From assembly GCA_002007465.1 (NCBI GenBank), contig LNAC01000231.1, positions 762,140 through 826,139 on the forward strand: DNA of 64,000 nucleotides, in the 5' to 3' direction. This DNA is from Ailurus styani. Lineage: Eukaryota; Chordata; Mammalia; Carnivora; Ailuridae. The position numbers were made by a program, and so were the translations under genes. Shown here one piece after another: positions 50,977 to 61,877 of the stretch. The notes beneath the pieces are model-generated. The model saw nothing but the letters and a program-made list of their open reading frames with translations, was not told the DNA's origin and made no database searches. Every line of letters begins with the position of its first letter. Position 1 is the first letter of the stretch.

Positions 50977-51157
50977 CTGTGCAGCCTCCTTCTTGGAAGT
51001 TGAAATAGCCATGGGCACAGCGATCACATTTCTTTCCTGTTACTCCAGGCTGGCACCAACACTGACCACTCTCTTCACAGTCGAATGATTTCGACCCAAA
51101 GGAATTGCAATTGCAAGGAACACATCCCCTTCCCGATTGTAGGCCAAAGGTTTCAGG
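50977..51157 (-). CDS. LAMA2: LAMA2 exon E2: laminin EGF-like repeats
   Basis: Internal exon of 181 bases: 60 codons starting in phase 0 plus one base of the next codon. The acceptor is ctatgacag and the donor CACAG|gtctgt, a slightly unusual donor with C at +4 in place of A. The product runs from PETFGLQSGRGCVPCNC through CEESGQCWCQPGVTGKKC to NFQEGGCT. It completes one LE repeat and supplies most of another, with the regular cysteine spacing that forms four disulphides per repeat. It matches human LAMA2 almost residue for residue. These rod-like LE units lie between the two L4 globules of the alpha-2 short arm. Confidence 0.96.
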
Positions 51158-52479
51158 CTGTCATAGAAAAGGAAAGAGAAAAATTAAATGTAAGTTAATT
51201 AACTCATTATGAAACAAGGTGCACAACACCAAAAGGTGAGGCAGGAAAGAGGAACGTATGGGTTGCCAAGGCTCTTCACTGATGTTAGGACAATGAGGTT
51301 GTAATTTAACGTAATGGATCCTTTTCTTCAAAATCCAAAAAGAAGAGTACGATTACTTTAAAATTTTATCAAAGTTAACAGCAGAATTAGGGTACTATCT
51401 TTCTGTCTGCTATATTTTCAGCAGGCTTTCCCTATACTTTCCAAGATTTTAACAGCAATGTGGGGAACAGAGCTATGGGGTGTTACTTATATTTTAATCA
51501 AAACATTTACTTGTTTCATTCCTAATAAACTGAATTGATTAATTTTAGACCTTATGAAAAAAAATTTTAGACCTTATGAACTCCTTCTGCTCGTTAAAAA
51601 TGTTTTCTATATTATTGACCAGAAGCCTACAGTTAAAATAAATGTTTTTCCTCTAATATTTGATCTAATCTTTGTCACCTCTCCATAAATACTTCTTATC
51701 ATCATTCTAGGGCTTATATTATAGCTATAACTTACATATTTATACCTATGGTGACAAAATAATTGGTTTACAAACATCTAGTTTCTGAGGTTTCATTTTA
51801 ACAACTGAAATTGATTCAAGAGGACACACATCAAAGCACCAGATTAGGTAGCTGGAAGAAAACTTTTATTCTCTGTTGAGTTATTCTTAGGCATATCTCT
51901 TATCTATGCATAACAAATAACTTTCTATGATCGGTTTTCATTACTAGCTTTGGCTTGAAATACACGTTATCTGACCTAGAGTGACAATGTTATAAAGTAT
52001 GGATGGATTAAAAATTACCTCTACTAGAAAAATGAAAAGCGCGTATCCTACTTAAAGTACAACAGGGTTGTATTTTAAAATATGAAGTGTGTCACATTAT
52101 TATATCTTAATCTGGGAAATTGGTCTCGGTAATTACTTCTTTGTAAAAAATAATTCCTATTTTGGATTATTAGACTTAATAGTTACTTCCTGGTAAGAAT
52201 AAATCTTGCTATTTAATGGGAGCCACCCAAAGAGAAACAAATAAGGCTCATTATATATTTTTGCCATTATTGTTAACAGTATGAAAAGCAGTTCTAGAAA
52301 ACAAAGTCACACTGAAAATTACTCTCTTAAAACGACTATAGCTAAGAACAGTTTTGGTTTTTAAATATAAAATGGGTTGATGGAGTTTAATAATAATTTA
52401 ATCTTTATATTTACTGCTGGCTTTATTTTTATTTCCAGTTCAAATTCGGATGTCATCATATGATTAAAGAAGAAAGTGT

Positions 52480-52567
52480 GTTTGTGGAATCGCTATATTG
52501 TACACCTGAAACTAATATAACACTGTATGTTAACTCTACTGGTACTGAAACAAAATTTAAAAAAGAA
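52480..52567 (+). mobile_element. L1 3'-end scrap
   Basis: 'tgtacacctgaaactaatat' and 'aacactgtatgttaactcta' match the carnivore L1 3' end. Confidence 0.6.
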
Positions 52568-53478
52568 AGAAGAAAGTATCAGTTCTAACGAATGACTTAA
52601 CACATGATTTTGAAATTAAACTTCATTATATAAGGAAAGATTAAGATCTATATGATTTTTATTCATAAAAAGTAATTAGCTGTAAAATTCTAGATACCTG
52701 ACCTAGAGAAATAATCAGAAATTGGGAAAATGGTTAACATATAAGCATGCCCATTACAGTTATTTATGAGGGTAACTTTTCAACGTTAGAAAGTTGAATA
52801 AATTAACTTATGATACATTCACACTATAAAATAATATGCCAACATTAAAATCCTGTTTTGAAGCAGTTTTAATGATAGGAATATGCTTAGGACATAGCAT
52901 TATGCAAAATTCCAAAAAGCAGAATACAAAATTATATACACACTATTATTCCAATTATATATCTGTAATGACACACACACCACTCAGACACACACAAATA
53001 GAAACATATGTAGAAGAGACTAGAACATATTACATTTTAAATCATTTTTAAAAATTTGAATCATAAATATATTTGCATTTTTATACAAAGTATTTTGTAT
53101 ATATTTCCTAAATTTTCTTGACCTAGAAATCTGAATTGTAGAGAAAATACTTTAAGTTCATCTTTATTTCTTAAATTTTTCTTCACTTGGCATACCTGTA
53201 TATTTTTAATGGATATATCTATATAGTATTAAATGAACTTCCAAATCATAGTTATTAAGAAAATTCCAAAGTTCATTATGTAAAAAATATGTAAGAAGAA
53301 ATATCTCTACCATACTTTTCAAATATTTAAATAATGTAACTTTAAAGAGCTAAGTTCACCATAGAAACAAATTTCAGCAACAAAATTTTAATAACTTGAA
53401 TGTATAAAAATTTAATTCAGAGACTAGGGAAAATCTCTGTAGTAGAATTTTTCAAATTCAAAAAGTAAACATTCCTAG

Positions 53479-53673
53479 GGGCGCCTGGGTGGCTCAGTGG
53501 GTTAAAGCCTCTGCCTTCGGCTCAGGTCATGATCTCAGGGTCCTTGGATCAAGCCCTGCATCAGGCTCCCTGCTCAGCGGGAAGCCTGCTTCCTCCTCTC
53601 TCTCTGCCTGACTTCTCTGCCTACTTGTAATCTCTGTCAAAAAACAAAACAAAACAAAAAAAAAACTAAAAAA
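53479..53673 (+). repeat. CanSINE, young
   Basis: Head 'gggcgcctgggtggctcagt'. An 18-base target duplication with one difference (aaaagtaaacattcctag and aaaagtagacattcctag) flanks it. The tail has (AAAAC)n in place of (AAATA)n. Confidence 0.94.
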
Positions 53674-53799
53674 AAAAGTAGACATTCCTAGTCAGTAATC
53701 AAGATTAATGAGGTAGAATGAACAAGGGAGACAATCCCTATCCAGTGTCAATGAGAAGTCTGACAATCTCCCAGAAATTATTTTCACTTGGGGTAAAAA

Positions 53800-54045
53800 T
53801 GACAATGAGCACTTATGTATTGTGCTTGGTGGGTGCCAAGCACTGTTCTAAAGCCCTTTGCAAATATGAATTCATTTAATCCCCCAGACAATCCTGGGAG
53901 GTAGTTATAACCATCACCTTTCAACAGAGTGAGGAATCTCAGGCCCAGAAAGGTCAAGTAATTTGCCTAAGGTCACCAGCTCGCCAACCGCAGAGTCGGG
54001 ATTCCAGGTCAGCCAGTCTGGCTTCAGAATCTGTGCTCTTTACTC
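53800..54045 (+). repeat. MIR SINE
   Basis: 'gtgccaagcactgttctaaa', 'atgaattcatttaatccccc', 'ggtcaagtaatttgcctaag' and 'gtcaccagct' give a near full-length MIR. Confidence 0.85.
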
Positions 54046-55559
54046 TCATACACAGTCCCAGAGGAAAACTGGCCTCAGGACAAAACACCACCCTGTACAA
54101 AGTACTACAGGATATGCAGGAAAAGGGTATGAATAAGGGTTGAATTTCTGCTAACTTTCTATTTTGGAATTTCCTATTTTCAACAGTTCCTGTCCCTTTC
54201 TTTTACTTTAAATGTATGCATTTTGTCTTTTGTTTTGTTTTGTTTTTGAAAAACAAATTTGAAAAACAATCTTTTTAAGATTTCTTCATCTAATAGCAAC
54301 AAAAATAACAAGAGTAATAATACCTAACATTGACTAAGAACTCTCCAGATGCTGGCCTTATGCACTGTTCCCCTGACATCTGCAAAGGCCCATGGAGGTG
54401 CCTGGAAAGATCTCCCTACAGGAGAATCGGCAGCAGGAACGTGGCGGGCTGACATCCACCAGTTTCTTCTCTTGTGGATCCACTGGAGGAGCTCACACCA
54501 GATCATGCTTCTCCAAGTCAGTGACTGATGACAATAAAGTACTAGAGCTTCCTGCCCCATCCAGGATGCCTCTAACGGCTAAAGGGTGGGCACTCTCCTC
54601 CGGCCTGGCATGCATGTGGCGTTTGGCAGAAGGCAAAGAATAAGACTTTTCCACACAACCTTTCCTTCCCTTTCTCCTTTCACATCCTTCTGGCCGGCAC
54701 TGCAGCAGAAGACTCCCTGCGTATTATACTCGTTCCTCCTTCATTTTCATAGGCATTTCCCCCCAAAATCTCTTTGCATTTGTTTCTTGAAGGATCCAAC
54801 TGACACAAACCCTACACAGTGGGTCCCACTACAGATGAAGCAGGCGAATTACAGAAAGATGGAAGCACTGTCTTACAGCTAGGATGTGGCGAGACTGGGA
54901 TTGGACCTGAGACGGTCTGATATCAGAACTAGTGTCCTTAAAATGCTGATAAAGAGCCTAGAAGTAATGCATTTTTTTCCCTTTTCTACTCCTTTGCTTT
55001 TTATTTTACTCCTGCCTTCTTCTATCCGTTACCTGCTGCTCCCCCCACAGGCTGTGATTCTTTCCTGTAAAGTCTTGTCTCCTGTCACTCTGCAACAGGG
55101 TCCTGGACCTAGTCTTTCTCCTTCCTCCTCCTTTCCCTCCCTTCCCTCCCTTTCTCTCTTCCTTCCAGTATTTGCTTTCTTTTGCCTTTTAAGATGGGGG
55201 GCTAGACATCTCCAATAGAAAACATACTTCCTTACTTTATGTATGTGGCACATTTGTAGGATGTGAAAACCGTGTGACTTGTGGTAACTATGGGCAAACT
55301 TATGATGTGGAAAAGTCACAAAGCCATCAGTTCCTAAGAAGTGTTAGCAGAATGTCAGACCAATGGGCTTCATTTCCTTGGGAAAGTCACTTTCTCTGCT
55401 AGATCTCCCTTCATTTGTTCATTCATAGACGTCAATTTGCTCCAAATGATGCCTGAAATTCCTCCCACTTCTAAGATCATAGGTTTCTACAAATAAGCTT
55501 TCATCTCTCCAGATCCGTGGTTAGTTGAGACTTTTATGAGGCTTACACATTTAAAAATA

Positions 55560-55853
55560 CACCGATATAGCTCTTTTCAAAAGGCAAGCCTGGAAGCAGG
55601 AATTGCCTCATGTTTACATTTGCAGTTGGCACACCGAGCAACCAGGATCGGGGAGCAAGGCCATCGGGGAAGGCCCGCGGCAGCACACGGAACACGGCAT
55701 GCGGAGGCATGAGCCATGCAGCGCCTCGGGGATTACCGGAGCGGGGGCCCGATAGGCTCCCCGAGGGCACCCGCTGGAGCTGCTGACAGCCCACCTCCGA
55801 GGAGGCCCCAGCACCCGCTGCGCTGTCTGTGGCCGCTCCTCCTGCCGCTGCAC
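55560..55853. other. GC- and CpG-rich block of unknown origin
   Basis: About 300 bases much richer in G, C and CpG than the AT-rich intron around it. All three minus-strand frames and some plus-strand frames stay open for 60-120 codons here, which is what high GC produces by chance. No domain is recognisable in any frame. It directly follows the LE-like segment in the direction of transcription, so it may be part of the same inserted or duplicated unit, or an intronic CpG island. Confidence 0.4.
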
Positions 55854-56000
55854 CTGCGTGCCGAGGTGGCACTGTGGCCCTGCGAAGCCAGATTTACACG
55901 CACATCTTCCTGTGCCATCACACCGCGGCGTCACAGAGCCCACGGGATTGCAGTCACACAGCACACAGAACTGCTTCTCAGGATCCCACCACATACCGGG
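55854..56000 (-). other. Candidate extra laminin EGF-like exon or exon relic
   Basis: An open stretch of exactly 49 codons preceded by a plausible pyrimidine-rich acceptor (ttttctgttggctcttaaag) and followed by a possible but weak donor (CAG|gtgcag). It encodes PGMWWDPEKQFCVLCDC, NPVGSVTPRCDGTGRC and ACKSGFAGPQCHLGTQ, which is LE-repeat spacing. It is phase 0 at both ends, so joining it between E1 and E2 would keep the frame and add one LE-sized unit. It has seven cysteines; the eighth (in the usual CxxC) is replaced by HLG. It does not correspond to any LAMA2 segment I recall. It could be a cassette exon, a decayed duplicated exon, or part of a copy of another laminin-family gene. The LE-like character is seen directly; its use as an exon is unproven. 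Confidence 0.45.
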
Positions 56001-56745
56001 CTTTAAGAGCCAACAGAAAATAAAACAAAGGAACAGAAGAGCACATGATGTTATTCAAGAGATCAGCACAGATGATATTTTCAAACTGACTCCAGAGAGG
56101 CCGGTTTGCCTTCCGAGAAATGCTCGTTCTATTTAACAGTCTTTATCCGCAAACATACATATTTATAAGAAAGAGGTGGCGTGGCTCCATCACTCTTGTG
56201 GACGGATGGAAGGTGCTTGACGTCCGGAAGGCAGGGCTCAAGAACAGAGAGCAACATATTTAGATTTTTTTTGTTTCCTTTTAGTAAAAACGATGTCCCT
56301 AAAAATATGTGGGTTAGTTTCTCTACTGAAAACTTTAGTTAAGTAGAGTACTCACTGGAACTAACCTTTAAATGACAGAACTAGAACAAAGTGTTTGCGA
56401 AAAACAAAGGGTGTGATGCATTTCATTCTGTCAACGTAAGAGCAAAGAGTATTTTACTCACCACAGACAGGGATTAAACTGATACACTATTTGTTTCAAA
56501 AACATCTGAATTACATTAACTATTCCACGAATTCACTGCCAAGGAAAGATGCGTTGAAGGTCAAAAGCTAGTGTATAGCAAATTTTCTTCTATTTTGGAA
56601 AAAATGTTTCAGTGATTACAGTGATGGTACATATAGAATTGGATAATCCTGAACCCCTCTCTCAATATATTTACTGTGTATGTCGTTGAAGGCTAATGAA
56701 CATTTTCAAGGAGGAAGTGATTCTTCATCAGCTCCTACTCCTTAC

Positions 56746-56852
56746 CTTACACTCATCACACCGCCGTCCCTGCACGTTAGGTTTGCATTCACACTGTCCT
56801 GTCCTGGCATGGCAATTCTCAGAGAAGGAGTTGTTGATATTACAGCGACAAG
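56746..56852 (-). CDS. LAMA2: LAMA2 exon E1: laminin EGF-like repeat
   Basis: Internal coding exon of 107 bases that starts with two bases of a split codon and ends at a codon boundary (35 whole codons). The acceptor reads ctttttgcag and the donor AAG|gtaagg. The translation begins CRCNINNSFSENC and ends VQGRRCDECK, giving the first six of the eight cysteines of an LE repeat plus the following CxxC. Human LAMA2, as I recall it, reads CRCNAGGSFSEVC here, so the start of this exon is more divergent than the rest of the gene. The change creates an N-N-S sequon at 56827-56835. The previous exon, expected to end with the first base of a proline codon, is not in the window. Confidence 0.95.
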
Positions 56853-57239
56853 CTGCAAAAAGAAGAGCGATCTGTGGTTGGGAAAACACTTCCTGGAGTA
56901 TTCATAGGCTTGTTAAATAATAATATCCCCCAGATGGTAACACTGAAACTAAGCTTTAGAACAGAATGTTTTCTGATTCGCTAGAGGTTCTGTTAGGCAC
57001 TGTAGCATTCCATTCTTACAAACCCCTCTACAAGCCAAGGAGATGATACATGTAAAGCTCTATCACAGTGCCTGGCACATAATTTGTTGTTAAAACATTA
57101 GTGTAATCATTATTATTCCAATTTTGAGAGTGAATTATAAATATTATATAATCTATATTATCTTATATATAAGTATAGTATTGTACTGTAATATTGTATA
57201 TACACACAAATATGAACACACACACACACCTTTAGGATT

Positions 57240-58145
57240 AGAAAGGTATGTGAGACAGAACTAAGTAAACATTTTTCCAAAGAGGACATCAAAATGGTCC
57301 GCAGGCACATGAAAAGACATTCAACATCACTAACCACCAAAGAAATGCAAATCAAAACCACAATGAGATATCTATCACCTGATACGTATTAGAAGGGCTA
57401 TTATCAAGAAGACAAGAAACAACAGACGCTGGCAAGAATGTGGTGAAAAGGATACTCTTACACACTGTTGGTGGGATGTAAATTGGTCCAACCACTTGGG
57501 AAAACAGGGTGGAGTTTCCTCAAAAAATTAAAAATAGAATTACTATACAATCTAGCAATTCTACTTACTAGGTATATACTTAAAGGAAATGAAGACCGTA
57601 TTTCAAAGAGATATATACACTCTTATGTCTACTGCAGCATTATTTACAATTGTTAGGATCTGGAAATAACTTAATGTCCATCAAAGATGAAAGGATAAAA
57701 AAAAAGATACGGTGTATATACACAATGGAGTATTATTCATCCACGACAAAGCAGAATATCCTGGCATTTTCAACAATGTGGATGGACCTTGGCCACATTA
57801 TGCTAAGTGAAACAAATCAGACAAAGAAAGCCAACTACTGTATGATACCACCTAAGTGTGGAATCCGAAAAAATCAAACCCATAAAAAACAGCTGGTAAA
57901 ATGGTGGTTTACCAGGGGATGTATGATGGGGCATAAAATTGCTGTTATTTAAGGGCACACACTTGCAAGTAGTAAATAATGACTAGTAAATAAGGTTTAG
58001 TGCTCTAATACACAGTATAAAGAATATAGACAATATTGTATATATTGTGTAATAGAATAAATATTGCTACAATGGCGATCATATTGCAATATATAAGTAT
58101 ATCAAAGTTACAGGTTGTACCCCTTAGATTTACACAATGTTATGT
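57240..58145 (+). mobile_element. Old L1 3' fragment (ORF2 end)
   Basis: Plus-strand L1 ORF2 end: 'acacactgttggtgggatgt', 'gaaatgcaaatcaaaaccac' and 'atgtggatggaccttggcca'. Translations contain broken pieces of the ORF2 C-terminal region; no function is retained. Confidence 0.8.
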
Positions 58146-58380
58146 GTCAAATATATCCATTTAAAAGGTATATAAGATGAAGACACTGTTTCAAGTGTAT
58201 TAGGAATATATCATAATTTTTAAAAATCACTTTGTCTTACAACTAATATACTATTTCTAATACATTTGGTTTAAGTAATCTTTTGTCATTTCTGTGTTAT
58301 GAAGTTGTTTGATACTATTCTGAGATATATAATAAATCAGTCTAGAAATTAAAGGGCCTTTTCACAAATAGAACATAATT

Positions 58381-58571
58381 TTTTTAAAAAGATTTTGTTT
58401 ATTTGACACAGAGAGAGAGATCACACATAAACAGAGAGGCAGGCAGAGGGGGGGCGGGGAGCAGGCTCCCCGCCGAGCAGAGAGCCTGATGCGGGACTCA
58501 ATCCCAGGACCCTGAGATCATGACCTGAGCTGAAGGCAGAGGCTTTAACCCACTGAGCCACCCAGGCACCC
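58381..58571 (-). repeat. CanSINE, young
   Basis: Antisense, flanked by a perfect 18-base target duplication, cacaaatagaacataatt, at 58363-58380 and 58572-58589. Confidence 0.95.
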
Positions 58572-59109
58572 CACAAATAGAACATAATTAATGGCTCACT
58601 GTGTACTCTACAAATGTATTTTTAATGGTACATATAATTGCACTGATACCAGAATAAAAATGTGAGGGGGAGATGATGTAGGAATTTAGAATATTCATAG
58701 ATGGTTTTGGTAAATTTTGTATAATACCTCATGTCTCTGGATTTTTTGATTTGAGTACAACTTATAAATACATTATAAATAGCTACTCCATCAGCCTACG
58801 CTATTTTCCTGTTCATCTGACTCAAGGTTCTACTTCATTTTACTGCTTTCCTAAAAACAGCTGAATTTTTCCCCCAGCAATTTGGCCTTCAGTGTCTGCT
58901 AACTTGACACAAGTTTGGTGGCCATTGAGGAACCGGCCTTAGTAGCAGCTGTGATTTTCCCTAGGAAATACCTGAAGCATACTCGATAATAGGGGTGTGA
59001 GAAAAAGTTAAAATAATATTTTCAAAAAGCTAAAAAAATATTTCCTGTAAATATCTATTTCACTTGATACTAGAACTGTTGTATATACTTTTAATTTCTT
59101 TTTTAAATT

Positions 59110-59545
59110 AATCTTCTTAATTTTTAAAAAATGAGAATAGTTGATACATAGTGTTACATTAGTTTCAGGTGAACACTATAGTAGTTCAAGAAGTTTATAC
59201 ATGGGCGCCTGGGTGGCTCAGTGGGTTAATGCCTCTGCCTTCAGCTCAGGTCATGGTCTCAGGGTCCTGGGATCGAAGCCCACATCGGGCTCTCTGCTCA
59301 GCGGGGAGCCTCCTTCTTCCTCTCTCTCTGCCTGCCTCTCTGCCTGTTTGTAATCTCTCTCTCTCTGTCAAATAAATAAAAATAAAATCTTAAAAAAAAA
59401 GAAGTTTATACATTATACTATATTCACTGGAAGTATAGTTGCCATCTGTCTCCATACTTCCCTATTAAAATATATTATTAATTTCTTTATGTGAGTCTCA
59501 TATATGTTATAGTTCAATTTTTAAGATCCCACATAATTTAGAAGT
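59110..59545 (-). mobile_element. Old L1 3'-region fragment, split by a SINE
   Basis: 'gttgatacatagtgttacat', then 'tagtttcaggtgaacac' and, after the SINE, 'gtatagttgccatctgtc' are antisense to old L1 3' sequence. Confidence 0.55.
59203..59398 (+). repeat. CanSINE, young
   Basis: Flanked by a perfect 15-base target duplication, aagaagtttatacat, at 59188-59202 and 59399-59413. Confidence 0.95.
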
Positions 59546-59872
59546 CATTTTTTTCTCGGGATGAAGAATATAGGATTAAACTTACCATAAATTAACATCA
59601 TCTTAAAAATAACAAAAGCAGTTTCAGGATACATAATCTATATACAAAAATCTGTTGCATTTCTGTACACCAATAATGAAATGGCAGAAAGAGAAATCAA
59701 GGAATCAATCCATTTACAATTGCACCCAAAATCAGAAGATACCTAGGAATAAACCTAACCAAAGAGCTAAAAGATCAATACTCTAAAAACTATTGAACAC
59801 TTACGAAAGCAACTGAAGATGATACAAAGAATGGAAAAACATTCCATACTCATGGAATAAGAGAATATTGTT

Positions 59873-60083
59873 AGGGTGCCTGGGTGGCTCAGTGGGTTAA
59901 AGCCTCTGCTTTCGGCTCAGGTCATGATCTCAGGGTCCTGGGATCGAGGCCTGCATTGGGCTCCCTGCTCAGTGGGGAGCCTGCTTCCCCCTCTCTCTCT
60001 GCCTGCCTCTCTGCCTCCTTGTGATCTCTCTCCCTCTGTGAAATAAATAAATAAAATCTTTAAAAAAAAGATTTAAAAAAAGG
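59873..60083 (+). repeat. CanSINE inside L1
   Basis: Head 'gggtgcctgggtggctcagt'. It is flanked by an 11-base target duplication, gaatattgtta, at 59862-59872 and 60084-60094. Confidence 0.95.
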
Positions 60084-61386
60084 GAATATTGTTAAAATGT
60101 CTATATTGCCTAAAGCAATCTATACATTAATGCAATCCCAATCAAAATGCCGCCAGCATTTTTCACAGAGCTAGAACAAACAATCCTTGAATTTTTACAG
60201 AAAACAGAAGACCCTAAATATCCAAAGCAATCTTGAAAAAGAAAAGGGAAGCTGGAAGCATCACAATTCTGGACTTCAAGTTGTATTATAAAGCTGTAAT
60301 CATCAAGACGGTATGGTACTGGCACAAAAACAGACACGCAGATCAGTGGAACAGAATAGGAAACCCAAAAATGGACCCACAACTATATGGTCTACTTATC
60401 TTCAACAAAATAGGAAAAAATATCCAATGGAAAAAAGACAGTCTCTTCAACAAACGGTGTTGGGAAAACTGGACGGCAACGTGCAGAAGAATGGAACTGG
60501 ACCACTTTCTCACACCACGCACAAAAATAAATTCAGAACGGATGAAAGACCTAAATTGAGACAGGAAACCATCAAAATCTTAGAGGACAACACAGGCAGC
60601 AATCTCTTTGACATTGGCCATAGCAACTTCTTACTAGAAACATCTCCAGAGGCAAGGGAAACAAAAGCAAAAATGAATTAGAGGGACCTCATCAAGATAA
60701 ATAGCTTCTGCACAGTGAGGGAAACAATCAGCAAAACTAAAAGTTGGCTTATGCAATGGGAGAAGATATTTGCAAATGACATACCCGATAAAGGGTTAGA
60801 TTCAAAATCTATAAAGAGCGTATAAAATTCAACACCCTAAAAAACAAATAATCCAGTTAAGAAATGGGCAGAAGACGTGAATAGTCATTTTTCCAAAGAA
60901 GACATCAGACCAGAGAGTCAGCAGACACATGAAAAGATGCTTAATGTCACTCATCATCAGAGAAATACAAATCAAAACCACAGTGAGATACCACCTCACA
61001 CCAGTCAGATACCACCTCACACCAGTCAGAATGGCCAAAATCAACACCACAGGAAATAACAGATGTTGGCGAGGATGCGGAGAAAGGGGAACCATCTTAC
61101 ACTGTTGGTGGGAGTGCAGACTGGTGCAGCCACTCTGGAAAACAGTATGGAGGCTTCCCAAAAAGTTAAAAATTGAACTACCCTACTACTAGGTATTTAC
61201 CCAAAGGATACAAAATACTGATTCAAAGGAACATATGCACCCAATGTTCAGAGTAACATTATCCACAAGAGCTAAATTATGGAAAGAGCCCAAATGTCCA
61301 TTAAGTGATGAATGGATAAAGAAGATGTGGTACAGATACAATGGAACTTTATTCAGACATAAAAAATGAAATCTTGCCATTTGCTA

Positions 61387-61563
61387 AGACGTGGATGGAA
61401 CTAGAGGGTATCATGCTAAGTAAAATAAGTCAGTCAGAGAAAGACAAATACCATATGATCTCCCTCACATGTGGNAGACGTGGATGGAACTAGAGGGTAT
61501 TATGCTAAGTAAAATAAGTCAGTCAGAGAAAGACAAATACCATATGATCTCCCTCACATGTGG
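61387..61563 (+). other. Duplicated 88-base block around a single N
   Basis: 61387-61474 and 61476-61563 are the same 88 bases (starting agacgtggatggaactagag) with one difference, separated by one N at 61475. Confidence 0.95.
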
Positions 61564-61734
61564 AATTTAAGAAACAAAATAGATGAACACAGGGGGAAGA
61601 AAAGAGAGACGCAAGCCATAAAACAGACTCTTAGCTATAGAAAACAAACTGAGGGTTGCTGGAGGGGAGGTGAATGGGGTTGGGCGCTGGGAATGGGTTA
61701 AATGGGCGACAGGCATTAGTAGGAGGGCACTTGT

Positions 61735-61877
61735 GGTGAGCACTNTGTGATGAGCACTGGGTGTTATATGTAAGTGATGGATCACTTAGTTCTACTTCCA
61801 AAAGCGTATTATNGGTGAGCACTGGGTGTTATATGTAAGTGATGGATCACTTAGTTCTACTTCCAAAAGCGTATTAT
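61735..61877 (+). other. Duplicated 62-base block around single Ns
   Basis: 61751-61812 and 61816-61877 are the same 62 bases (starting tgagcactgggtgttatatg), with N at 61813. A further N at 61745 follows a shorter copy of the same start (ggtgagcact at 61735-61744). Confidence 0.93.

Larger units (their letters stand above)
51158..56745 (-). other. LAMA2: LAMA2 intron E1-E2
   Basis: A 5.6-kb intron. It contains the LE-like segment and GC-rich block (55.56-56.0 kb), a MIR (about 53.8-54.05 kb) with a second MIR scrap near 54.3 kb, a young CanSINE (53.48-53.67 kb) and an L1 3'-end scrap (52.48-52.57 kb). 54.39-55.25 kb is CT-rich non-coding sequence with no clear features. 51.2-52.4 kb is AT-rich unique sequence in which I see nothing. 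Confidence 0.85.
3156..56852 (-). other. LAMA2: LAMA2 locus, internal portion (12 exons)
   Basis: This is the central part of the laminin alpha-2 gene. Laminin alpha-2 is a large secreted basement-membrane glycoprotein. It assembles with beta and gamma chains into laminin-211/221 and links muscle and Schwann cells to the matrix through dystroglycan and integrins. Loss of the human gene causes merosin-deficient congenital muscular dystrophy (established knowledge). The identification rests on twelve exons whose translations match my memory of human LAMA2 closely and in the right order, including the L4 stretch FEAREETGFSTYNPQVIIRG and the LE stretch [14 protein letters not shown]. Exon phases chain without conflict. 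LAMA1 is the nearest paralogue and fits clearly less well. The 5' exons (LN domain, first L4) and the 3' exons (coiled coil, five LG domains) are outside the window. Confidence 0.97.

Noticed and set aside
55716..56136. Plus-strand frames of 60-96 residues in the GC-rich block
   Set aside because: High GC content keeps several frames open; none shows a domain, and the only family-like signal is on the minus strand.
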